A stretch of DNA of 10,487 nucleotides from an uncultured Kangiella sp. (GTDB taxonomy: Bacteria; Pseudomonadota; Gammaproteobacteria; Enterobacterales; DSM-103792). The notes under the pieces were generated by a model. That model was not told the DNA's origin and ran no database searches. It was given only the letters and a program-made list of their open reading frames with translations. The translations under genes and the position numbers were made by a program. Location of the stretch: assembly GCA_946481205.1 (NCBI GenBank), contig CAMLNB010000122.1, positions 1 to 10,487 on the forward strand, given 5' to 3'. This document shows, in pieces, positions 1-8,018 of the stretch; positions within the stretch are counted from its first letter, which is position 1, and every line of letters begins with the position of its first letter.

Positions 1-1640
<1,640 letters not shown>

Positions 1641-1688
1641 TTAACTCAAATCAGGTTTGGAAATGGAGCGGGCAAAACCGGCGCTCGA

Positions 1689-1976
1689 TTAACCAATCAC
1701 CGCGAACAGATCTTCTTCGCGCAGCACAACAAACTCTTTGCCGTCGACTTTCACTTCGGTGCCGCTGTACTTGCCGAACAGCACTTTCTCACCGACTTTC
1801 ACCGACAGGGCAGCGACGCTGCCGTTGTCCAGACGCTTGCCCGGGCCGACAGCCACGACTTCGCCTTTGCTCGGCTTCTCAGTGGCGTTGTCAGGGATCA
1901 CGATGCCGCCAGCGGACATCCGCTCTTCTTCCAGGCGACGGACCACAACGCGGTCATGCAACGGACGCAGGTTCAT
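1689..1976 (-). CDS. groES: 10 kDa co-chaperonin GroES
   Basis: GroES is the heptameric lid that caps the GroEL ring and encloses the folding client. The 95-residue product is of normal family length. It begins [18 protein letters not shown], as GroES proteins do. The mobile loop that docks onto GroEL is seen around residues 16-32 ([16 protein letters not shown]). [28 protein letters not shown] and the end [11 protein letters not shown] are family hallmarks. A strong GAGGAG ribosome site (1985-1990) sits 8 nt before the ATG. It is the first gene of the groES-groEL operon and is controlled by the sigma-32/CIRCE region directly upstream (2046-2119). Nothing is unusual in the protein. Confidence 0.98.
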   Translation of the reverse strand: MNLRPLHDRVVVRRLEEERMSAGGIVIPDNATEKPSKGEVVAVGPGKRLDNGSVAALSVKVGEKVLFGKYSGTEVKVDGKEFVVLREEDLFAVIG

Positions 1977-2009
1977 TGCGTTTTCTCCTCATTGGTACAC
2001 ATAGGAACA

Positions 2010-2028
2010 GGACCCCGGAACGGGATCC
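2010..2028 (-). repeat. Stem-loop in the groESL 5' untranslated leader
   Basis: On the minus strand GGATCCCG, a TTC loop and CGGGGTCC form an 8-bp stem with one G-U pair. It falls inside the predicted groES leader of about 60 nt, roughly 20 nt upstream of the GAGGAG ribosome site. It might stabilise the mRNA or tune translation. That role is inference; only the inverted repeat is seen. Confidence 0.5.
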
Positions 2029-2045
2029 GGAATATCGGTGGCCCC

Positions 2046-2074
2046 TAGATGGGGATGCTGTTTTAGCACTCAAG
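2046..2074 (-). promoter_or_regulatory. Sigma-32 (RpoH) heat-shock promoter of groES-groEL
   Basis: Read on the minus strand, CTTGAG (2069-2074) is followed by a 14-nt spacer and CCCCATCTA (2046-2054). The sigma-32 consensus is CTTGAA, about 13-15 nt, then CCCCATnT, so only the last base of the -35 differs. Transcription would start near 2038-2040, giving a groES leader of about 60 nt. The -35 hexamer lies inside the proximal CIRCE operator, so bound HrcA would block it. No equally good sigma-70 promoter was found. Confidence 0.85.
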
Positions 2075-2089
2075 GGGCCAGAGTGCTAA
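2063..2089. promoter_or_regulatory. CIRCE operator 1 (perfect), HrcA binding site
   Basis: TTAGCACTC, a 9-nt spacer and GAGTGCTAA match the CIRCE consensus at all 18 arm positions with the canonical spacing. CIRCE is the binding site of the heat-shock repressor HrcA, whose activity depends on GroEL. The element covers the -35 hexamer of the sigma-32 promoter. hrcA itself is not in this window. Confidence 0.95.
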
Positions 2090-2092
2090 ATG

Positions 2093-2119
2093 TTGGCACT
2101 CTCGAGGGGAGAGTGCAAG
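2093..2119. promoter_or_regulatory. CIRCE operator 2 (imperfect), tandem to the first
   Basis: TTGGCACTC, a 9-nt spacer and GAGTGCAAG match the CIRCE arms at 8/9 and 7/9 positions. It starts 3 bp beyond operator 1, so the centres are 30 bp apart, close to three helical turns and on about the same DNA face. This suggests a second HrcA dimer binding beside the first. Binding is inferred; the repeat is directly visible. Confidence 0.85.
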
Positions 2120-2208
2120 CCGGATACTCCGCCGAAGGGGCTATGCCGACCGGTTCTCGATTCCGACCGCTTGTCCCACCGCCGGGCAGGCGGCCGCGCC
2201 GGCTCAGC

Positions 2209-2214
2209 TATATT
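2209..2214 (+). promoter_or_regulatory. Possible -10 box of the response regulator gene
   Basis: TATATT is the only AT-rich, -10-like hexamer in the GC-rich gap before the response regulator, whose ATG lies 33 nt downstream. No convincing -35 lies 16-18 bp upstream, so this is a weak call. The rest of 2120-2246 shows nothing clear. Confidence 0.3.
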
Positions 2215-2246
2215 CAATCCACCCCTTTCTTGCTTACCCCGGCCTC

Positions 2247-3830
2247 ATGTCGTCCGAATCCGACCAGCAAAAAGCCGAACTCCGCCGTCTCTTCGCCCGC
2301 CGACTGCCGGGCAAGCTGCGCCAGATCGCCAGCTACCTGCAGCGGCTGGCGCTGGGTGAAGCCCTGGCCGGTCTGGGCGGCCAGCTGGCGGTGCAGCTGG
2401 AACACAGCATCCGCAGCTGCGAGAGCTTTGGCTTTGCCGCTTGCGCCCGGTTGTTGCAACAGGCGGAAAGCCAGTGCCTGAACCCGGACCCCGAACAATA
2501 CGGCCCGCTGATTCAGGGCTTGTTGCACCTCGCCGAAGAGTTGGACGGCAAGCCGAGCCTGTCGCGGCCCGTGCCGGAAGGCACTGCAGCGCCGGCCGGC
2601 ACCGCGATGGAGCCGCCGACCACCGACTCTCTGGTCTTGCAGCCACTATGGCTGGCGCTGCCGGATGATGAGCGCAACGGCCTGGCTGCCCAGCTGGCGC
2701 TGTTTGGTTTTGCCGCCAGCACCGTGCCGCAGGATGGTGGTTCGCCCGTGGCCTTGGTGGCCGATGCGGAAAATGTCGGCGATTTGCGTGCCCGCTATGG
2801 CGATCAGCTGCCGCCGCTGATCGTCGTGGGCAACGAGGATTCCATCGTCAACCGGCTGCAGGCGATCCGTCAGGGCGCCTTGGCTTTTATCGCCCGGCCG
2901 CTGGACACCGCCAGGCTGGTCGAAGCCATCGACGAAGTCTGCCCGGCCACGGCCGGCGAGCCACCGCGGGTGCTGATTGTCGAGGACTCGAAGTCACAAG
3001 CGCTGCATTACAACAAGGTGCTGAAAGAAGCCGGTTGCTCGACCGCGGTGGTCAATCAGCCGCTGCAGATTCTGGAAGCGCTGCATGGCCTGCAACCGGA
3101 GCTGATCCTGCTCGATATGCAGATGCCGGAATGCACCGGCCTGGAGCTGGCCCGGGTACTGCGGCAAATGCCGGGCTGGCGGACGGTGCCGGTGCTGTTT
3201 ATGTCGGCCGAAGAAAATCCGGAAAAACAGGCCGCCGCGATGGCCATTTCCGGCGACGATTTCCTGCTCAAACCGGTCAAGGCCGACGAGCTGAAAAAGG
3301 CCGTGCTGACCCGGATCTCGCGCAGCCGCATGCAACTGCAGCAGCTGAACCGCGACGGCCTGACCGGGCTATTGAACCTGTCGGCGATGCAACAAGCCAT
3401 CGACGGTCAGTGTGCCCAAGCCAGCCGCACCGGCGAGCCGCTCTGTTTTGCCCAGCTCGATATCGACCGGCTCGGTCCGCTGAACCAGACCGCCGGCCAC
3501 GGCGCCGGCGATGCCGTGGTCCGCCAACTGGCTCGGTTGCTGAGCCGGCGGCTGCGCAAGAGCGACACGATTGGCCGGCTCGGTGGCGACCGCTTTGGCG
3601 TGCTGCTGCCGGGTTGTCGCGGTGATGACGCGCTGCGCTTGATCGAAGCGGTCCGGACCGATTTGGCCCGGCAGCCGCTGCAACACGGCGGCCATGTGCT
3701 CAACGTCAAATTGTCCGGTGGCGTCGCCCAGCACGATGGCGGCGCCCCCGGCGCCCTGCGTGACGCCGCCGAGCGCGCGTTGCAGTGGGCCAAGGAAGCG
3801 GGCGGCAACAACGTCCGATTGGCGCAGTAA
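2247..3830 (+). CDS. Response regulator: Hpt-like, pseudo-receiver, receiver and degenerate GGDEF (GGDRF) domains
   Basis: This 527-residue cytosolic signalling protein shows no membrane segment. Residues about 10-100 are helical and carry an Hpt-like motif (EHSIRSCESFGF, candidate phospho-histidine H53). Residues about 128-232 look like a degraded receiver: DD at 140-141 may be the acidic pair, but the usual Lys-Pro reads Arg-Pro (217-218) and no clear phospho-Asp is present. Residues 241-357 are an intact receiver with E246/D247, phospho-acceptor D290 (LILLDMQMP), S320 and K342 (LLKP). Residues 365-525 are a GGDEF domain with D405, N413 and D422 kept. The signature, however, is GGDRF (446-450), replacing the catalytic Glu by Arg. 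The RxxD inhibitory site (R437, D440) sits the usual five residues before it. Cyclase activity is therefore doubtful, and c-di-GMP binding through the I-site is plausible. The layout recalls PleD/PopA of Caulobacter. The start lacks a clear ribosome site. The phosphodonor is unknown. Confidence 0.88.
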   Translation: MSSESDQQKAELRRLFARRLPGKLRQIASYLQRLALGEALAGLGGQLAVQLEHSIRSCESFGFAACARLLQQAESQCLNPDPEQYGPLIQGLLHLAEELDGKPSLSRPVPEGTAAPAGTAMEPPTTDSLVLQPLWLALPDDERNGLAAQLALFGFAASTVPQDGGSPVALVADAENVGDLRARYGDQLPPLIVVGNEDSIVNRLQAIRQGALAFIARPLDTARLVEAIDEVCPATAGEPPRVLIVEDSKSQALHYNKVLKEAGCSTAVVNQPLQILEALHGLQPELILLDMQMPECTGLELARVLRQMPGWRTVPVLFMSAEENPEKQAAAMAISGDDFLLKPVKADELKKAVLTRISRSRMQLQQLNRDGLTGLLNLSAMQQAIDGQCAQASRTGEPLCFAQLDIDRLGPLNQTAGHGAGDAVVRQLARLLSRRLRKSDTIGRLGGDRFGVLLPGCRGDDALRLIEAVRTDLARQPLQHGGHVLNVKLSGGVAQHDGGAPGALRDAAERALQWAKEAGGNNVRLAQ

Positions 3831-3857
3831 AGGGAAGTAAGCACTTGCATAGTCGGC

Positions 3858-3885
3858 ATTGCCGGCGGCTGAGCCGCTCGGCAAT
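3858..3885. repeat. Strong stem-loop between the response regulator gene and cutA
   Basis: ATTGCCG and GCGGC pair with GCCGC and CGGCAAT around a TGA loop, giving a 12-bp stem with one bulged T. No T-run follows, so it is not a standard intrinsic terminator. It could be an mRNA-stabilising or processing stem. A separate 10-bp palindrome, GCAAGCTTGC, lies just downstream at 3894-3903. Confidence 0.6.
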
Positions 3886-3912
3886 CCGGGTTGGCAAGCT
3901 TGCTACATGGAG

Positions 3913-3919
3913 AAGGAGG
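3913..3919 (+). promoter_or_regulatory. Ribosome binding site of cutA
   Basis: AAGGAGG is a full Shine-Dalgarno match ending 4 nt before the ATG at 3924. It decides that start over the in-frame ATG at 3891, which would add 11 residues outside the family's normal N-terminus and would place this site inside the coding region. Confidence 0.85.
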
Positions 3920-3923
3920 CAGC

Positions 3924-4247
3924 ATGACCGATTGCTTCGTTCGGGTCTGTCTCAGTACGGTCGCCACGGAAGCGGCGGCGCATTACCTGGCCGAGACCTT
4001 GGTCAGTGAAGGCTTGGCCGCCTGCGTCAATGTGCTGCCGGGGGTGACGTCGTTTTACCGCTGGCAGGGTGAACTGTGCCGCGACAACGAGTGGCTACTC
4101 GTGCTGAAATCCGATGCCGCGCATCTGCCGGCACTGGAACAGCGGCTGCTGGCGCTGCACCCTTATCAAACGCCGGCGTTTACCGTGCTGCCGGCAAGCC
4201 ATGTCAGCGACGCTTATGGGCGCTGGCTGCACGACAACCTGAAATGA
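3924..4247 (+). CDS. cutA: CutA1 family divalent-cation tolerance protein
   Basis: CutA is a small, very stable trimeric protein with a ferredoxin-like fold related to PII. It was linked to copper and other divalent metal tolerance in E. coli, but its biochemical role is still unsettled. The 107-residue product has the family's usual length. It shows the conserved central block ACVNVLPGVTSFYRWQGEL, then EWLLVLKS and the HPYQTPAF motif. No signal peptide is visible, which fits a cytosolic form. It is followed after 52 bp by dsbD on the same strand. The cutA-dsbD pair is a known arrangement in gammaproteobacteria, where dsbD was once called cutA2, so shared transcription is likely. Confidence 0.95.
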   Translation: MTDCFVRVCLSTVATEAAAHYLAETLVSEGLAACVNVLPGVTSFYRWQGELCRDNEWLLVLKSDAAHLPALEQRLLALHPYQTPAFTVLPASHVSDAYGRWLHDNLK

Positions 4248-4260
4248 ACCCGGTTTGACG

Positions 4261-4286
4261 CCGCTTGCGGCTCAGATCGCAAGCGG
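4261..4286. repeat. Perfect inverted repeat between cutA and dsbD
   Basis: CCGCTTGCG and CGCAAGCGG are exact 9-bp arms around an 8-nt loop. The stem fills the gap between the cutA stop and the dsbD start and ends 13 nt before the dsbD ATG. No T-run follows on either strand. It may modulate dsbD translation or mRNA processing; this is inference. Confidence 0.6.
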
Positions 4287-4299
4287 ATGGTAGAAGTAG

Positions 4300-6276
4300 A
4301 TGAATACCGAGTCGTTGCCTCTCTCCGGCCATCGCCGTCGCCCGCGTTTGGCCGTGCCGCCGGCAGTCGGTCGTTTTGCCCAGCGCCGGGCGCTCGCCTG
4401 GCGTGTCATCGCTGCCAAGCATCGTGCCCGCATCGCCTGGTTTGCTGCCGCGATCGGTGTGGCATTCAGCCTGCTGCTGCTGTTTCCGGCGCCAGCACAT
4501 GCGGCGTCAACGGCTGATCTGCTGCGGGCCTCGGTCGCCGACAGCAGCGAGCAGGAAGAAGAATTTCTCAAGGTCGATCAGGCGTTTCAGGGTGATGTCA
4601 CCCGGCTCGATAACGAGCTGATTGCCCGCTACGTGATTGCCCCCGGTTACTACCTCTACCGCGATCAATTCCGGTTCAAAGCCGAAGGCGTCGCGCTCGG
4701 TACGCCGCAATACCCGGAAGGCAAACTGAAGCACGACGAATACCTCGGCGAGCAAATTGTTTACTTCAATCACGTCGAAGTGCGAGTGCCGATTGAAAGC
4801 GGTCCCAACGCGTTCGATCTGAAACTGACTTTCCAAGGCTGTGCCGAAGCCGGCCTCTGTTATCCACCGACCACACGCACCTTTGCCATCAATGGCGGCG
4901 CAGCCGCGACCACGGCAAATAGCACGACACCGGCAGTGATGCCAGCGACAACACCGGCTACGACACCCGCGCCGGTGATCGCCGGCGAAGCTGCCGGCGG
5001 TGATCTTGCCGCAGCACTCGGCGGCAATCTCTGGTCGGCCGTTTTGATCGCACTGATCGCCGGTATCGGCCTGACCTTTACGCCCTGCGTGCTGCCGATG
5101 ATTCCGATCACCGTCGCGGTGATCGGCGGCCAAGGTGCACAGATTTCCACTGCGCGCCGGTTCGCGTTGGTATTTGTTTACGTGCAGGCGATGGCGCTGA
5201 CCTACGCCGTGCTCGGTGTTGCCGTCGCCAGTGCCGGCGCTGCGTTGCAAGGCTATTTGCAATCGCCGTATTTGCTGGTGCCGTCGGCCACGCTATTTGT
5301 GCTGCTGGCGCTGAGCATGTTCGGTGCTTACGAATTGCAATTGCCGGCGGCGCTGCGCGATCGGCTTGCCAGCAACAGCCAGGGCGGTTCGATGCTCGGC
5401 GTGGTGTTCATGGGCGCACTGTCGGCACTGGTGGTGTCGCCGTGCATCAGCGCGCCGCTCGCTGGCGCACTGGCCTTTATCGCCAGTACTGGCGATACGC
5501 TGCGCGGTGGCGTCGCGTTGTATGCACTCGGCATCGGCATGGGCATTCCGCTGCTGATCGCTGGCGTCGGCGGTGGTCAATTGTTGCCGCGCGCCGGTGC
5601 CTGGATGGACAACGTCAAGCACCTGTTTGGTTTCGGTTTGATCGCCGTTGCGATTGTGTTGGTCAATCGCTTGATTCCAGCCAGTGCCGGCTTGGCGCTG
5701 TGGGCCGTGTTCAGCCTGTCGCTGGCGAGTTATTTTGCCCGGCTGCAAACCACCAGCGCCTGGCAATACCTGCTGCAAGGTCTGCGCTATGCCGCACTGG
5801 TGTATGGCGTAGCGCTGGTGATCGGCGCGCTGGCCGGACAAACCAATCCGCTGCAACCACTGCCGTCATTCGCCAGCAGCAGTATCGAATCCGGCAAAAA
5901 AATCGACGCCCACGCCGGTTTCAAGCTGATCAAATCCAGCGCTGATTTGGATCGCGAGATTGCCGCCGCCAACGCCGCCGGCAAAACCGTGATGCTGGAT
6001 TTTTTTGCCGACTGGTGCGTCGCTTGCTTTGAATTCGCCGACTACACCTTCCCCGATCCGGCGGTGCAGCAAGCACTGAGCAACACCGTGCTGCTGCAAG
6101 CCGACGTCACCGCCAACGACGCCGTCGATCTGGAATTGATGGCCCGGTTCAACATCCTCGGTTTGCCATCGATTCTGTTCTTCGATCGACAAGGCATTGA
6201 GCAGCCACAGGGCCGTGTCACCGGCTTCATGAAAGCCGAGCCCTTTGCCCGCCACGTCGCGAGTGTGGTGCAATAG
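4300..6276 (+). CDS. dsbD: Thiol:disulfide interchange protein DsbD
   Basis: DsbD is an inner-membrane protein that passes electrons from cytosolic thioredoxin to periplasmic DsbC/DsbG and to the cytochrome c maturation route. All three modules are present in 658 residues. The periplasmic N-domain has the active pair C181 and C187 (CAEAGLCYPP). A Thr/Ala/Pro-rich linker spans about 205-228. The membrane domain has about eight helices (243-513), with C263 in FTPCVLPMIP and C382 in VVSPCISAP. The C-terminal thioredoxin-like domain has DWCVAC (C573, C576). A signal peptide with hydrophobic core about 46-63 and cleavage after AHA (68) is clear. Its Arg-rich n-region of roughly 45 residues is unusually long. 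The ATG has only a weak GGATGG site upstream; a GTG at 4354 is an alternative start. It lies in the cutA-dsbD transcription unit. Identity is secure, the exact start less so. Confidence 0.96.
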   Translation: MNTESLPLSGHRRRPRLAVPPAVGRFAQRRALAWRVIAAKHRARIAWFAAAIGVAFSLLLLFPAPAHAASTADLLRASVADSSEQEEEFLKVDQAFQGDVTRLDNELIARYVIAPGYYLYRDQFRFKAEGVALGTPQYPEGKLKHDEYLGEQIVYFNHVEVRVPIESGPNAFDLKLTFQGCAEAGLCYPPTTRTFAINGGAAATTANSTTPAVMPATTPATTPAPVIAGEAAGGDLAAALGGNLWSAVLIALIAGIGLTFTPCVLPMIPITVAVIGGQGAQISTARRFALVFVYVQAMALTYAVLGVAVASAGAALQGYLQSPYLLVPSATLFVLLALSMFGAYELQLPAALRDRLASNSQGGSMLGVVFMGALSALVVSPCISAPLAGALAFIASTGDTLRGGVALYALGIGMGIPLLIAGVGGGQLLPRAGAWMDNVKHLFGFGLIAVAIVLVNRLIPASAGLALWAVFSLSLASYFARLQTTSAWQYLLQGLRYAALVYGVALVIGALAGQTNPLQPLPSFASSSIESGKKIDAHAGFKLIKSSADLDREIAAANAAGKTVMLDFFADWCVACFEFADYTFPDPAVQQALSNTVLLQADVTANDAVDLELMARFNILGLPSILFFDRQGIEQPQGRVTGFMKAEPFARHVASVVQ

Positions 6277-6513
6277 CTCAGGGAAAGCGCACGCCTTTGC
6301 GTCGAACGCTTGCAGCAAGTTTGCGCAAAACCAGCGCGAGCACGCACTGCCGGAACAGCAGGCTGACTGACTCGTTCGGTGTCGCCCAATTTCGCAACGG
6401 CGCGCAATGCCATGATTGGCTCAATCGGACCGATCCGGCTTTTCACAAAACCAAGCTTGGCGTCTGGTATCGGGTGGAAGATCCCGCCTGAAGCTTCCGC
6501 CTTTTTCTTCCAA
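6277..6513. other. Intergenic segment between convergent dsbD and the CoA-transferase gene
   Basis: No gene can be supported here. Read on the minus strand, one frame stays open through the whole stretch and gives a peptide-like run (GGIFHPIPDAKLGFVKSRIG, then GPIEPIMALRAVAK). There is no start of its own, no ribosome site and no family I can name. Such an open but unanchored stretch could be a dispersed intergenic repeat or the remnant of a gene. Apart from the terminator-like hairpin at 6473-6509, nothing else stands out. Confidence 0.4.
6473..6509 (+). terminator. Possible rho-independent terminator after dsbD
   Basis: GGTGGAAG (6473-6480) and CTTCCGCC (6494-6501) form an 8-bp stem with one G-U pair and a 13-nt loop, followed directly by TTTTTCTT. 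It lies about 200 nt after dsbD and ends just before the 3' end of the convergent CoA-transferase gene. The large loop weakens the call. Confidence 0.45.
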
Positions 6514-7713
6514 TCACACTTGGTGTTCGTTGCCGTGACCCAGCCAATCGGTGACGACGGCTTGTCGATCACCGTCCAGAACGGGCGCGCTCCGCTGCAG
6601 TGAGATCGGATGTTGCCGCAAATGCAGCGGATTACCGGCATGCCGAATCACGGTACCGCTCACGTGCGGAAGCGGCACCACCATATCGCGCGCCTGCAAC
6701 TGCGGATCGGCAAAAACTTGCTCGAGATCGTTGATTGGTCCGGCCGGCACGCCGGCGGCAGCCAGCGCGTGCAACCACCAGTCGCGTGGCTGCTGGCGCG
6801 TCAACTGTTGCAATAGCGGCAGCAACTCGGCGCGGTGACGTACGCGGTCGGCATTGCGTTGATAACGGACATCGTCGGCCAGCGTTTCCTGACCGGCGAT
6901 GCGACAGAACTGGCGGAACTGGTTGTCGTTGCCGACTGCCAGCATGAATTCGCCATCGCTGGCCGGCATGGCCTGATACGGCACGATGTTCGGGTGCGCC
7001 GAGCCTTCGCGTTTTGGCAACTGACCACCAACCAGATAGTTCATGCCCTGATTGGCGAGCCAGGCCACTTGGGTATCGAACAACGCCAGATCGATGTACT
7101 CACCAACGCCGCTGAGTTGTCGGCGATACAGCGCAGCGCAGATCGCGCTGGCGGCATACATGCCGGTCATCAGATCGCATACGGCGATGCCGACTTTCAC
7201 CGGGCCGGCGCCGGGCTCGCCATCGGCGACGCCGGTCAGGCTCATCAGACCGCCGCGGGCCTGAATCATGGCGTCGTAGCCAGCCTTGTCGGCGTCAGGG
7301 CCGGTCTGGCCAAAACCGGTTATGCTGCAGTAAATCAAATCTGGCTTCAGCGCCTTGAGGTGCTCGTAGCCCAGCCCGTACTTCGCCAGCGCGCCGACCT
7401 TGTAGTTTTCGACCAGCACATCGGCCTTGCTGACCAGCTGGCGCAGCAGCGCTTGCCCGTCCGCACTGGCGATATCGATGGCAATGGAGCGCTTGCCGCG
7501 ATTGGCCGCCAGAAAATAAGCCGACTCGGCGGTATCGTGGCCGGCGGCGTCTTTCAGGAACGGCGGCCCCCACTGACGGGTGTCATCGCCATGGCCCGGT
7601 TTCTCGACCTTGACCACGTCGGCACCAAGGTCGGCCAGGAACTGGGTCGCCCAAGGCCCGGCCAGAATCCGCGACAGATCCAGCACCCGTACGCCGGTCA
7701 GCAATCCGCTCAT
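6514..7713 (-). CDS. Family III (CaiB/BaiF) CoA-transferase, SUGCT-like
   Basis: Family III CoA-transferases move CoA between carboxylic acids through a covalent aspartyl intermediate and work as interlocked cytosolic dimers. The 399-residue product is of full family length. It opens with GVRVLDLSRILAGPWATQFLADLGADVVKVE, broken here only by quotation, the classic CoA-binding N-terminus. It carries NRGKRSIAIDI (71-81), VENYKVGALAKYGLGY (101-116), YCSITGFGQTGP (128-139), and GIAVCDLMTGMYAA, where D180 is the likely catalytic Asp. GVPAGPINDLEQVFADPQ (321-338) lies near the C-terminus. By memory of the family these motifs come closest to the succinyl-CoA:glutarate CoA-transferase (SUGCT) subgroup, but the substrate is not provable from sequence. 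A good AGGAAGG ribosome site (7718-7724) supports the start. It stands alone on the minus strand between dsbD and aroQ, without the glutaryl-CoA dehydrogenase that often accompanies such genes. Confidence 0.92.
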   Translation of the reverse strand: MSGLLTGVRVLDLSRILAGPWATQFLADLGADVVKVEKPGHGDDTRQWGPPFLKDAAGHDTAESAYFLAANRGKRSIAIDIASADGQALLRQLVSKADVLVENYKVGALAKYGLGYEHLKALKPDLIYCSITGFGQTGPDADKAGYDAMIQARGGLMSLTGVADGEPGAGPVKVGIAVCDLMTGMYAASAICAALYRRQLSGVGEYIDLALFDTQVAWLANQGMNYLVGGQLPKREGSAHPNIVPYQAMPASDGEFMLAVGNDNQFRQFCRIAGQETLADDVRYQRNADRVRHRAELLPLLQQLTRQQPRDWWLHALAAAGVPAGPINDLEQVFADPQLQARDMVVPLPHVSGTVIRHAGNPLHLRQHPISLQRSAPVLDGDRQAVVTDWLGHGNEHQV

Positions 7714-7809
7714 TGCGCCTTCCTATTAATGTTGTGAGGGGGTCTGTCTGCGCTGCGGTGCGACCGTACCGGATTGACCGGCCGCCGTGATGCGCCTATC
7801 GTAGCGCCC

Positions 7810-7830
7810 GCAGCCCCGCTACCGGGCTGC
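7810..7830. repeat. Inverted repeat in the CoA-transferase/aroQ gap
   Basis: GCAGCCC and GGGCTGC are perfect 7-bp arms around a 7-nt loop. No T-run follows on either strand, so it is not an obvious terminator. Its role is unknown. Confidence 0.45.
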
Positions 7831-7979
7831 ACCGAAAAAGCGCCAACGCAGTATCTTGTGGCGAACGGTGCCGAACTCCGGCAAATCTGGTGGCATCTTG
7901 TGGTAAGACCTGTCCCAGATGGACAATCCGGTCGCCGCGCCGCACAATACCCGCCCTCGGCTGGGATGCCGCATCGTAG

Positions 7980-8018
7980 CCTGTTTTCATTTGGAACAGG
8001 ATGCCGCAAGAAAGCGGC
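7980..8018 (+). repeat. Two consecutive stem-loops upstream of aroQ
   Basis: CCTGTT and AACAGG (9-nt loop, 7980-8000) are followed by GCCGC and GCGGC (AAGAAA loop, 8003-8018). The pair lies 72 nt before the aroQ ATG. If transcription starts further upstream they would form a structured leader. No T-run follows. Confidence 0.4.

Noticed and set aside
2085..2118. A sigma-70 promoter for groESL using TTGCAC in CIRCE operator 2 as -35
   Set aside because: The best -10 at the right distance (CAACAT) matches only half of the consensus, whereas the sigma-32 promoter downstream is near perfect.
2063..2119. Repeated TTGGCACTC/TTAGCACTC units as a repeat array or CRISPR-like structure
   Set aside because: The arms and 9-nt spacers fit two CIRCE operators exactly and the location upstream of groESL explains them.
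3407..3967. Minus-strand frames opposite the GGDEF domain
   Set aside because: They are shadows of the response regulator gene in high-GC DNA, with no domain resemblance.
6042..6641. 199-codon minus-strand frame at the dsbD/CoA-transferase junction
   Set aside because: Its ends overlap dsbD and the CoA-transferase gene out of frame. Only the middle is intergenic, and that part is reported as an unexplained segment instead.
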